A stretch of DNA of 7,848 bases from an uncultured Intestinimonas sp. (GCA_958435885.1 CAUBHZ010000067.1:1-7848), one strand, 5' to 3'; positions 1 through 5,187 are shown, counted from the stretch's first letter. Program-made: numbers and translations. The notes: a model not told the origin generated them from the sequence alone.

Positions 1-43
1 CACGCTTCTGCCCCCTATCGCATACCAACATACATACTTTATC

Positions 44-72
44 AGTATAGCAAATTCGGGGGAAAAAGACAA
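44..72 (-). promoter_or_regulatory. candidate SigA promoter firing out of the left edge
   Basis: On the minus strand TTGTCT (plus 67-72) is followed after exactly 17 nt by TATACT (plus 44-49), a good match to the vegetative -35/-10 pair. It would start transcription near position 37 and run left out of the window, so the gene it serves cannot be seen. It lies downstream of the three-gene minus-strand cluster and would be a separate unit. Confidence 0.42.
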
Positions 73-136
73 TCTTAGACTGTGTAAAAAGGCCAAAACC
101 CGGCAGCCTGCGCCTGTAGCTTTTTTCCATTTCCAT

Positions 137-161
137 AAAACGTCCCTGCGGGTGTCGTTTT
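137..161 (-). terminator. weak terminator-like hairpin after the sigma-like gene
   Basis: Read on the minus strand, AAAACG pairs with CGTTTT. Inside, CCC pairs with GGG around a GCA loop, with an internal bulge between the two helices. The T tract is short (TTTT, and part of the stem). It lies about 25 nt after the stop of the last minus-strand gene, the right place for a terminator, but the stem is imperfect. Confidence 0.33.
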
Positions 162-186
162 CCGGGCCTTTCCGCGTGGAGACGCC

Positions 187-525
187 CTATTCCCGGACGC
201 CGCCGGGCGCGCCTTCCTCCTCCAGCAGCCGCCCGTCGCTGTAGCGCAGGCACCGCCGGAGCCGGGCCTCCCCCCGCTTGATGGTGCGGGAGACGGTGGA
301 CTTGTTCACCCCCACCCGCTCGCCGATCTGGCGCATGTTCAGCCCCTGGCCGTAGTAGAGCAGCAGGAACTGCCGCTGGCGGTCGGTCACGTCCTGCCGG
401 AGGGCCTTGGCCAGGTTCTCCCTGAGCCTGTCCAGCTGCTGGGCGTTGTCGGAGGCCATCTCCCGGGTGTAGGCCGCCATGTCGGCGGCGTAGCTCAGAC
501 CCCGCCTATAGTGTATACTTGCCAT
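187..525 (-). CDS. sigma-70 region 4-like helix-turn-helix protein
   Basis: A 112-residue protein. Residues about 20-45 look like a charged helix. Residues about 46-93 resemble sigma-70 region 4: a 'VTDRQRQFLLLYYGQGLNMRQIGERVGVNKSTVSRTIKRG'-like segment, in which the second helix of the helix-turn-helix falls near residues 73-84. No sigma region 2 is present, so it is probably a stand-alone DNA-binding regulator of the kind common in clostridial phages and integrated elements, not a full sigma factor. Start: ATG at 525 is chosen because GGGGG lies about 9 nt upstream. A longer reading from 600 adds 25 residues that merely overlap the preceding gene in another frame. It overlaps the end of the upstream gene by 20 nt, implying translational coupling. 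The promoter it controls is unknown. Confidence 0.78.
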   Translation of the reverse strand: MASIHYRRGLSYAADMAAYTREMASDNAQQLDRLRENLAKALRQDVTDRQRQFLLLYYGQGLNMRQIGERVGVNKSTVSRTIKRGEARLRRCLRYSDGRLLEEEGAPGGVRE

Positions 526-736
526 TGCGGCGATACCCCCTGTCGTAGTAGCGTTCACACAGGACGGCCAGATCCCTGGCTTCCCGCCACATGACGGCAA
601 GCATGCGGATCCTGCCCTCCATGGTGCTCCTCTGGTCCTGGTCCAGTTCGGGCAGCCGCGCTTGAAGTTCCTTCAGGCGCTGCCGGAGGACCGTTGCCTG
701 AGTCCTATATTCGACGGAAATTTCGATCAGTGTCAT
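506..736 (-). CDS. small helical protein, middle gene of the overlapping trio
   Basis: A 76-residue protein of unknown function. Residues about 5-60 are rich in Leu, Arg, Glu and Gln with few helix breakers (YRTQATVLRQRLKELQARL, then EGRIRMLAVMWREARDLAVL), which suggests a helical hairpin or coiled coil. The tail (ERYYDRGYRRNGKYTL) is basic and aromatic. No signal peptide or membrane segment is seen. Start choice is uncertain: ATG at 736 has GAGAG 7 nt upstream and GGAGG 15 nt upstream. ATG at 751 would add MREHT but sits directly against GGAGG, leaving it only a weak AAGGG. The gene overlaps its neighbours by 32 nt (upstream) and 20 nt (downstream), so the three are probably translated as one coupled unit. 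Its constant pairing with the sigma-like gene suggests a partner or modulator role, which is inference. Confidence 0.68.
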   Translation of the reverse strand: MTLIEISVEYRTQATVLRQRLKELQARLPELDQDQRSTMEGRIRMLAVMWREARDLAVLCERYYDRGYRRNGKYTL

Positions 737-923
737 TGTATGCTCTCTCATCCTCCAACCCTTGTTGTTCCGCGGCGCAGGCCGGACACAGCCGGCCTCC
801 GTCCTCCCAGAGGACGGGGTCGTACCGGTACAGCTCCCCGCCGCAGCGCCGGCAGTAGGCCACCGGCCTGGCGCGCTGGACGTCCCGCAAAGGGTACGCC
901 CGGGTCCTCCCTCTCCTGGTCAT
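705..923 (-). CDS. small zinc-ribbon protein
   Basis: A 72-residue protein with two CxxC pairs, Cys24/Cys27 (YCRRCGG) and Cys46/Cys49 (LCPAC), 18 residues apart. This is the spacing of a zinc ribbon, usually a nucleic-acid or protein-binding fold. The N-terminus is strongly basic (MTRRGRTRAYPLRDVQRAR). Start: ATG at 923 has GGGGAGGAG ending 2 nt upstream, a strong though close ribosome binding site. Longer readings in this frame (to 1016) run back through the divergent tRNA promoter and are unlikely. First gene of the minus-strand trio; its last codons overlap the next gene. No specific function is recognised. Another frame here also has an SD plus TTG start (see findings), but it lacks the cysteine pairs as a pattern. 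Confidence 0.65.
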   Translation of the reverse strand: MTRRGRTRAYPLRDVQRARPVAYCRRCGGELYRYDPVLWEDGGRLCPACAAEQQGLEDERAYNDTDRNFRRI

Positions 924-965
924 GCTCCTCCCCAAAAAAAGTTGCACGTTTTTTGCTTTTACCTG

Positions 966-994
966 TTGACAATCCGCCTCCTTTCTGCTAGAAT
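966..994 (+). promoter_or_regulatory. SigA promoter of the tRNA-Thr/tRNA-Tyr operon
   Basis: TTGACA (966-971, a perfect -35), a 17-nt spacer, then TAGAAT (989-994, 5 of 6 to TATAAT). Transcription should begin near 1001, about 26 nt before the first tRNA. This is the strongest promoter match in the window, as expected for stable RNA. It stands back-to-back with the minus-strand small-gene cluster. Confidence 0.88.
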
Positions 995-1026
995 AAACGT
1001 CGCTGCGGACGAGCACACAACCATCT

Positions 1027-1102
1027 GCTGGTGTAGCTCAGCTGGTAGAGCAGCTGATTTGTAATCAGCAGGTCGGGGGTTCGAATCCGTCCACCAGCTC
1101 CA
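1027..1102 (+). tRNA. tRNA-Thr (anticodon TGT)
   Basis: A 76-nt cloverleaf. Acceptor GCTGGTG pairs with CACCAGC (1092-1098), with discriminator T and an encoded CCA (1100-1102). The D-arm is GCTC/GAGC. Anticodon stem GCTGA/TCAGC closes loop TTTGTAA, giving anticodon TGT, which reads ACA (Thr). The T-loop TTCGAAT is canonical. The T-stem GGGGG/CCGTC has one G-T wobble and one G-G mismatch (positions 51-63), unusually weak. First gene of a two-tRNA operon. Confidence 0.95.
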
Positions 1103-1128
1103 TCGTCAGAAGAAGCCCACTGCATTCC

Positions 1129-1203
1129 ACTTCCGGCTTGCGCCGAAAGTTCCATATCCGTGGTCTCCTTCTTCCTCTCCCAAAAAAGTGTTTCGCACTT
1201 TTT
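1129..1203 (+). other. spacer between the two tRNAs with two hairpins
   Basis: The 120-nt spacer (1103-1222) holds two foldable segments. 1129-1150 pairs ACTT-CGGC with GCCG-AAGT around a TTGC loop, with one mismatch. 1183-1203 pairs AAAAAGTG with CACTTTTT around TTTCG. The second resembles a weak terminator, but its stem has only two G-C pairs and its T tract is inside the stem. Likely outcomes are partial termination before tRNA-Tyr or a processing signal. Open reading frames across it are antisense tRNA artefacts. Confidence 0.4.
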
Positions 1204-1222
1204 CGGGTTCCCAATTGAATAT

Positions 1223-1307
1223 GGAGGAGTTCCCGAGTGGCCAAAGGGGGCAGACTGTAAATCTGTTGTCGTCGACTTCGGTGGTTCGAATCCACCCTCC
1301 TCCACCA
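1223..1307 (+). tRNA. tRNA-Tyr (anticodon GTA)
   Basis: An 85-nt class II tRNA. Acceptor GGAGGAG pairs with CTCCTCC (1297-1303), with discriminator A and an encoded CCA (1305-1307). Anticodon stem GCAGA/TCTGT (one G-T) closes loop CTGTAAA, giving anticodon GTA (Tyr). A long variable arm follows the anticodon arm, as in bacterial tRNA-Tyr. T-stem GGTGG/CCACC is perfect with loop TTCGAAT. It ends 1 nt before the operon terminator hairpin begins. Confidence 0.96.
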
Positions 1308-1308
1308 G

Positions 1309-1347
1309 AAAAACGGTGACCCCGTCAGGGGTTGCCGTTTTTCTTTT
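1309..1347 (+). terminator. intrinsic terminator of the tRNA operon, probably bidirectional
   Basis: AAAAACGGTGACCCC (1309-1323), loop GTCA, then GGGGTTGCCGTTTTT (1328-1342), a 15-pair stem with two G-T wobbles, followed by CTTTT. On the minus strand the same stem is followed by a TTTTT tract, so it should also stop transcripts arriving from the right, including any RNA from the LexA-box promoter at 1625-1654. Confidence 0.9.
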
Positions 1348-1351
1348 GTAA

Positions 1352-1437
1352 GGGTGGATTCGAAAGCCGGCTCTTGGCGGTGCGCCGGTGGCGCGCCGCA
1401 ACCGGCGTGGCTTTTCCGCAGAAAAGCGAATCCACCC
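1352..1437. repeat. nested inverted-repeat element with T-arm-like ends
   Basis: The outer arms GGGTGGATTCG (1352-1362) and CGAATCCACCC (1427-1437) are perfectly complementary over 11 bp. Inside are GCCGG/CCGGC (1366-1370/1402-1406). These enclose a 10-pair GC stem (1377-1386/1390-1399, one G-T, triloop GGT). A second hairpin, GCTTTTC/GAAAAGC, lies around CGCA (1410-1427). The right arm repeats 11 bp of the tRNA-Tyr T-arm (1287-1297) in direct orientation, and the left arm repeats it inverted. The layout resembles a small cruciform or structured RNA. Whether it is an interspersed repeat cannot be told from one copy. Confidence 0.6.
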
Positions 1438-1444
1438 GACTGTC

Positions 1445-1494
1445 TCCTGTTTCTGTCTTTCTGACAAGAGGTAAAAGTGGAACAGGAAACAGGA
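1445..1494. repeat. 9-bp inverted repeat beside the T-arm-like element
   Basis: TCCTGTTTC (1445-1453) is perfectly complementary to GAAACAGGA (1486-1494), with a 32-nt loop. It follows directly on the larger inverted-repeat element and may belong to the same structured stretch. Confidence 0.4.
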
Positions 1495-1595
1495 TTTTCT
1501 CCATCTTTGTGCACAGCGTGTGGAAAAAAGCCTCTCATCTCCCCTCTCCGCACCGCCAAAAGCGGCACCGCACGGGACTTGTCCCGCTGATCTTT

Positions 1596-1613
1596 ATAGA
1601 ACAAATGTTCTAT
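1596..1613. promoter_or_regulatory. LexA (SOS) operator
   Basis: GAACAAATGTTC (1599-1610) matches the Gram-positive LexA/DinR box GAAC-N4-GTTC exactly, and the palindrome extends to ATA...TAT on both sides. It lies 12 nt downstream of the minus-strand -10 box at 1625-1630, inside the early transcribed region, a usual place for repression. No SOS protein gene follows on either strand. Confidence 0.65.
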
Positions 1614-1624
1614 ATCGTGCATGT

Positions 1625-1654
1625 ATCATAGCACCGATTTGATGCCGTCGTCAA
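1625..1654 (-). promoter_or_regulatory. SigA promoter overlooking the LexA operator
   Basis: On the minus strand TTGACG (plus 1649-1654, 5 of 6 to TTGACA), an 18-nt spacer, and TATGAT (plus 1625-1630, 5 of 6 to TATAAT). The predicted start is near 1618. The pairing with the LexA box makes chance less likely. It points away from RNase J and toward the tRNA operon. Confidence 0.58.
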
Positions 1655-1701
1655 TGCAACTTTTGGGTTTTCACCCGCTTCCTTCCCTAGAAAAGTACGC
1701 A

Positions 1702-1739
1702 AAAAAGGACCGCTGTTCCTTGGAACAGCGGTCCTTTTT
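1702..1739. terminator. intrinsic terminator of RNase J, symmetric
   Basis: An 18-bp perfect inverted repeat (arms 1702-1719 and 1722-1739, core GGACCGCTGTTCC) with a TT centre and A/T tracts on both sides, so it works in either direction. It begins 14 nt after the RNase J stop codon and also separates that gene from the LexA-box promoter. Confidence 0.95.
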
Positions 1740-1753
1740 ATGTCAATCGATGC

Positions 1754-3412
1754 TCAGACCTCCATGATGACGGGCAGGATCATGGGGTTGCGCTTGGTCT
1801 TCTTGTAGAGGAAGCCGGACAGGTCGCTCTTGATCTCACCCTTGATGGCGGACCAGTCGGTGGTATGGGTGCGCTCGCAGCGCTCCAGGGCCTCCACGGC
1901 CACCCGGCGCAGCTCCTCCATGAGCTCCTCGGACTCCTTGACGTAGACGAAGCCGCGGGTAATGATATCGGGGCCGGAGACCACGGCGCCGTTCTCGCCG
2001 GACATGGAGGTGACCACCACGATCATGCCGTCCTCGGCCAGATGCTTCCGGTCCCGCAGGACCACGCTGCCCACGTCGCCCACGCCGTAGCCGTCCACAA
2101 AGACCTTGCCGGCGGGGACGGTGCCGTTGAGCTTGACGGAGTTCTGGGTGACCTCGATGACCTTGCCGATGTCGCTGATGACGATGCGGCGGGGGTCCAT
2201 GCCCATCTCCTGGGCCAGCTTGGCGTGGATCTTCAGGTGGCGCTGCTCGCCGTGGACGGGGATGAAGAACTTGGGCTTGACCAGGGCGTGGATGATCTTC
2301 AGCTCCTCCTGGCAGGCGTGGCCGGAGACGTGGAGCTCACCGGCCCGCTCGTTGACCACCTCGGCTCCCTTGCGGTAGAGCTCGTTGATGACGTTGCCGA
2401 TGGAGTTCTCGTTGCCGGGGATGGCGGAGGCGGAGAGGATGACCCGGTCACCGGCCTGGATGTCCACCTGCTTGTGGGTGGAGAAGGCCATGCGGGTGAG
2501 GGCGGACATGGTCTCGCCCTGGCTGCCGGTGGTGATGATGCACACCTTGTTCTTGGGCAGGCCCTTGATGTGGTTGACGTCCACCATCACGCCCTCGGGG
2601 ATGTTCATATAGCCCAGCTCGGTGGAGACCTTCAGGGCGTTCTCCATGCTCCGGCCGGTGACAGCCACCTTCCGGCCGTACTTGGCGGCCACCGAGATGA
2701 CCTGCTGGATGCGGTCCACGTTGGAGGCGAAGGTGGTGACGATGATGCGCTGGTCACAGCCCCGGAATAGGGCGTCGAAGGAGGCGCCCACGCACCGCTC
2801 GCTCTTGGTGAAGCCGGGGCGCTCCACGTTGGTGGAGTCGCACAGCAGGGCCAGGACGCCCTTCTTGCCCAGCTCGCCCAGCCGGGCCAGATCGATCATA
2901 CCGCCCTGGATGGGGGTGGAGTCGATCTTGAAGTCGCCGGTGTGGACCACGGTGCCGATGGGGGTCTTGATGGCGAAGGCCACGGCGTCGGCGATGGAGT
3001 GGTTGACGTGGATGAACTCCACCGAGAACTTGCCCGCCTTGACCACCTCGCCGGCCTCACAGGTGATGAGCTTGGTCTTGTCCAGGAGCCGGTGTTCCTC
3101 CAGCTTCAGCTTCACAAGGCCCGCGGTCATACGGGTGGCGTAGATGGGGGCGTTGACGCTGCGGAGCAGATAGGGGATGGAGCCGATGTGGTCCTCGTGG
3201 CCGTGGGTGAGGAAGATGCCCCGGATCTTGTCCTGGTTCTTGATGAGGTAGGTGAAGTCGGGGATGACCACGTCGATGCCGTACATATCGTCGTCGGGGA
3301 AGCCCATGCCCACGTCCACCACGATGATGTCGCCGCCGTACTCGTATACCGTCAGGTTCTTGCCGATCTCGTTGAGACCGCCCAGAGAAATGATCTTCAG
3401 TTTTTCTGCCAT
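1754..3412 (-). CDS. rnj: ribonuclease J
   Basis: A 552-residue metallo-beta-lactamase/beta-CASP ribonuclease, near the usual 555 of RNase J1. It acts in the cytoplasm in mRNA decay and rRNA maturation, with 5'-3' exonuclease and endonuclease activity in the family. Visible landmarks: N-terminal LGGLNEIGKN (10-19); metal-binding HGHEDH (70-75); HTGDFK (157-162, motif 3-like); DSTN (192-195). In the beta-CASP domain are ASNVDRIQQ (229-237), TGSQGE (295-300), HVSGHA (361-366) and PVHGE (385-389, with a late metal/catalytic His). The C-terminal domain is intact. Start ATG 3412 gives the conserved N-terminus. The nearest SD, AAGGAG, is about 15 nt upstream, longer than ideal. Single-gene unit with its own terminator and a leader of about 250 nt. 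Whether it corresponds to the J1 or J2 paralogue cannot be told here. Confidence 0.97.
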   Translation of the reverse strand: MAEKLKIISLGGLNEIGKNLTVYEYGGDIIVVDVGMGFPDDDMYGIDVVIPDFTYLIKNQDKIRGIFLTHGHEDHIGSIPYLLRSVNAPIYATRMTAGLVKLKLEEHRLLDKTKLITCEAGEVVKAGKFSVEFIHVNHSIADAVAFAIKTPIGTVVHTGDFKIDSTPIQGGMIDLARLGELGKKGVLALLCDSTNVERPGFTKSERCVGASFDALFRGCDQRIIVTTFASNVDRIQQVISVAAKYGRKVAVTGRSMENALKVSTELGYMNIPEGVMVDVNHIKGLPKNKVCIITTGSQGETMSALTRMAFSTHKQVDIQAGDRVILSASAIPGNENSIGNVINELYRKGAEVVNERAGELHVSGHACQEELKIIHALVKPKFFIPVHGEQRHLKIHAKLAQEMGMDPRRIVISDIGKVIEVTQNSVKLNGTVPAGKVFVDGYGVGDVGSVVLRDRKHLAEDGMIVVVTSMSGENGAVVSGPDIITRGFVYVKESEELMEELRRVAVEALERCERTHTTDWSAIKGEIKSDLSGFLYKKTKRNPMILPVIMEV

Positions 3413-3501
3413 AAAAGTATGCTTACACTCCTTTTTTCAGTCGATGGATGGAAGGGATGCAGGCACAGGGGCGCAGCAAAACAAAGCCAGAGATCCGCTC
3501 C

Positions 3502-3648
3502 GCGCTTTCCGGCCCTGCCTCGCCGGAAAAAGAGAGCGCTCCCCCGCTGGAAGCCGCGACGCCCTATCCTGTTTTTGCCTTATATATCGGTGCCGGAGCA
3601 CATAAAGCCATAAAAAGACGGTCCGTCCCCGCCGTCAAAGCGGCGGGG
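3502..3648 (-). promoter_or_regulatory. structured 5' leader of the RNase J mRNA
   Basis: The gap between the RNase J start and its likely promoter holds two strong hairpins. TTTCCGGC/GCCGGAAA (3506-3513/3522-3529) is extended by GCGC arms to 3502-3539. CCCCGCCG/CGGCGGGG (3627-3634/3641-3648) has loop TCAAAG. On the minus strand the second is followed by GACGGACCGTC and TTTTT. GACGG within its right arm could instead pair with CCGTC to make a small terminator, so the two folds exclude each other. This looks like attenuation or autoregulation, which is inference. No gene is seen in this stretch. Confidence 0.4.
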
Positions 3649-3668
3649 GAAAATGACCCATTACGCGT

Positions 3669-3700
3669 AGTATACCACATCCTGAGGGGAAAGTATACAA
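3669..3700 (-). promoter_or_regulatory. probable promoter of RNase J
   Basis: The minus strand reads TGGTATACT (an extended -10; hexamer at plus 3669-3674). The clearest upstream element is TTGTAT (plus 3695-3700), 20 nt away, longer than ideal, so the extended -10 may compensate. A second TATACT lies at 3692-3697. The start would be near 3662, giving a leader of about 250 nt. Confidence 0.4.
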
Positions 3701-3734
3701 GAAATTTGTCCGCTTTCGGCATCAAAAAGAAGGA

Positions 3735-3763
3735 TTGCGCTCCCGGTGGAGATATGCTATACT
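3735..3763 (+). promoter_or_regulatory. promoter of the riboswitch/transport operon
   Basis: TTGCGC (3735-3740), a 17-nt spacer, then TATACT (3758-3763) preceded by TGC, an extended -10. The start would be near 3770, about 20 nt before the cobalamin aptamer. It is divergent from the RNase J promoter. Confidence 0.72.
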
Positions 3764-3788
3764 GGCCGTGCTGAACTGAATATGCTGC

Positions 3789-3939
3789 GTCTGGTGGAGC
3801 AATGCGCTCTGAAAAGGGAAGCGGGGTGAGAGTCCCCCACAGCTACCACTACTGTGTAAGGCGACAACTGGCCACATGCCACTGTGCAAACGGGAAGGCG
3901 GCCACGCGGATGAACCGAAAGTCAGGAGACCTGCCAGAC
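3789..3939 (+). promoter_or_regulatory. cobalamin riboswitch aptamer
   Basis: The closing helix GTCTGG (3789-3794) pairs with CCAGAC (3934-3939). The conserved core is present in order: AAAAGGGAAGCGGGGTGAGAG..CCCC near 3813-3839, GCCACTGTG near 3878-3886, GGGAAGGCGGCC near 3892-3903, and the B12 box AGTCAGGAGACCTGCCA (3920-3936). These match the Cobalamin (AdoCbl-type) riboswitch family. The aptamer is followed by a terminator and a transporter, so it should act as an off-switch: bound ligand favours termination. In the alternative fold, CCTGCC of the B12 box (3930-3935) could pair with GGCAGG (4014-4019) of the terminator; this is inference. Confidence 0.93.
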
Positions 3940-3989
3940 TGCAATACGGGGGAGATTTTCCGGGTTAGGGGAAATTGCCTTACTTTCAG

Positions 3990-4027
3990 GATCTTGCTCT
4001 GTATGCAATTCAGGGCAGGATTTTTTT
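3990..4027 (+). terminator. riboswitch expression platform, intrinsic terminator
   Basis: GATCTTGCTCTG (3990-4001) pairs with CAGGGCAGGATT (4011-4022) over 12 pairs, including three G-T wobbles, around a 9-nt loop and running into seven T's (4021-4027). It ends 34 nt before the start of the first transporter gene, so it decides whether the operon is transcribed. AATTGC (3973-3978) is also complementary to the loop GCAATT (4005-4010), another possible competing pairing. Confidence 0.88.
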
Positions 4028-4061
4028 ATTTCCCATCCGGGAAGAGAAAGGAAGGCAACCC

Positions 4062-5186
4062 ATGAAACACCTGTGGAAACGCACCGCTGCCGGTCTGATG
4101 GCCGCCCTGATGCTGCTGGGCGCCGGCTGCTCCGGCCAGCCCGCAGCATCTCCCGCCCCAGCCGAGACCGCTCCTGTCCCCTCCGAGACGTCGGAACAGG
4201 CCATGACCACTACCTTTGTGGACGACCTGGGCCGGGAGGTGGAGCTGGAGCTGCCCGTCACCCGGGCCTGCGTGGCCAACCGCTACAACAACGAGCTCAT
4301 CCGGGCCGTGGGCGCCGGAGACTGCGTGGTGGGCGTGGACATCTACACCTCCCAGGACAGCGTGTACTGGCCTCAGTTCGGCGAGGCCGAGACCTTCGGC
4401 AAGGACGAGTACGACTATGAGAAGATCGTGGCCCTGGACCCCCAGGTGCTGGTGCTGCCCAAGAACGGCAAGGTGGAGGAGTCCATCGAGAAGCTGGAGC
4501 CCTTCGGCATTCAGGTGGTGGTCATCACCGGCTGGGACAACTCCGACGTGCCCAAGCAGATCCGCCTGTGCGGGACCCTGTTCGGCAAGGAGGAGCAGGC
4601 GGAGGAGCTGGTGGGCTTCTATCAGAAGCCGGTGGACTACATCAACCAGCAGCTCCAGCAGGTGACGGAGCGCAAGACGGTCTACTGGGAGTACGGCGGC
4701 GACTACACCACCTGTATCCCCGGCACCTCCAATGACGGCTGGCACAACATGATCCTCATGGCCGGCGGCGAGAATATCTTCGGGGACGCCTCCCTGGCCG
4801 GCAAGGACATCGACCCGGAGCAGGTCCTCCTGGCCGACCCCGACCTCATCGTGAAGATCTACGCCGGCGAGGTGGTGGGCAACAGCGGCGTCTTTACCGC
4901 CCCGCCCCAGGAGGAATTCGCCGCCAAGGCGGAGGAGATGCTCAAGCGGGAGGGCTGGAGCGGCCTGACCGCGGTAAAGGAGGGCAACTTCTACCTCAAC
5001 ACCGCCTTTATGAGCGGCGGTCTGGGCAAGATGATCGGCGCGGCCTACATGGCCAAGTGGCTCTATCCCGACCTGATGACCGAGCTGGACCCGGACGCCA
5101 TCTTCACCCAGTGGATGGCCTACCAGGGCTTCACCCCCAACGCCTCCCATTTCTACCACGTGCCGGCCCAGAATGGGGCCGCCTGA
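4062..5186 (+). CDS. ABC transporter solute-binding lipoprotein, likely corrinoid
   Basis: A 374-residue exported lipoprotein. It has a basic N-terminus, hydrophobic segment 8-20 and lipobox LLGAGC with Cys23 as the likely lipidated residue; Gly at -3 is allowed but less common. A Ala/Pro/Ser/Glu-rich linker (24-47) follows, then a periplasmic-binding domain of the BtuF/FecB class (helical-backbone type): FVDDLGREVELELPV (52-66) at its start and DYEKIVALDPQVLVLP (118-133) in the first lobe. A long helix then links to the second lobe (YGGDYTTCIPGTSNDGWHNMILMAGGENIF...). It would capture the ligand outside the membrane and hand it to the permease. ATG 4062 is chosen because GGAAGG lies 6 nt upstream and the signal peptide starts here; an upstream in-frame ATG at 3975 precedes the terminator hairpin. 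The riboswitch points to cobalamin or another corrinoid. Iron-siderophore or haem is the alternative if only the fold is considered. Confidence 0.9.
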   Translation: MKHLWKRTAAGLMAALMLLGAGCSGQPAASPAPAETAPVPSETSEQAMTTTFVDDLGREVELELPVTRACVANRYNNELIRAVGAGDCVVGVDIYTSQDSVYWPQFGEAETFGKDEYDYEKIVALDPQVLVLPKNGKVEESIEKLEPFGIQVVVITGWDNSDVPKQIRLCGTLFGKEEQAEELVGFYQKPVDYINQQLQQVTERKTVYWEYGGDYTTCIPGTSNDGWHNMILMAGGENIFGDASLAGKDIDPEQVLLADPDLIVKIYAGEVVGNSGVFTAPPQEEFAAKAEEMLKREGWSGLTAVKEGNFYLNTAFMSGGLGKMIGAAYMAKWLYPDLMTELDPDAIFTQWMAYQGFTPNASHFYHVPAQNGAA

Positions 5187-5187
5187 C

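Larger units (their letters stand above)
1309..1618 (-). ncRNA. possible LexA-controlled structured RNA (hypothetical)
   Basis: Inferred only from signals: a minus-strand promoter (1625-1654) predicts a start near 1618. A LexA operator sits at about +9 to +20. The first strong intrinsic terminator met is the bidirectional one at 1309-1342. The stretch between has no credible coding region and is rich in inverted repeats: CGGGAC/GTCCCG at 1573-1586, CCGC/GCGG at 1553-1565, 1445-1494 and 1352-1437. A short ATG frame with a close purine-rich stretch begins at 1536 but runs into antisense tRNA sequence, so it is not accepted as a gene. It may instead be the decayed promoter region of a lost SOS gene. 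Confidence 0.25.

Noticed and set aside
1027..1307. tRNA genes as an attachment site of an integrated element covering the small-gene trio
   Set aside because: The trio lies on the 5' side of tRNA-Thr, whereas integration normally uses the 3' end. No integrase is present and no long direct repeat of a tRNA 3' end was found flanking it.
988..1622. Two long minus-strand frames across the tRNA genes (988-1467 and 1065-1622), and the plus-strand frame 1332-1631
   Set aside because: They read antisense through tRNA genes (peptides such as VDSNHRSRRQQIYSLPPLATRE and GGRIRTPDLLITNQLLYQLSYTSR are classic artefacts) or through the terminator and inverted repeats. None has a sensible ribosome binding site or family.
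1865..2770. 301-residue plus-strand frame inside RNase J
   Set aside because: Low-complexity Asp/Val/Gly/His/Leu composition from the opposite strand of a GC-rich gene; the RNase J frame is unmistakable.
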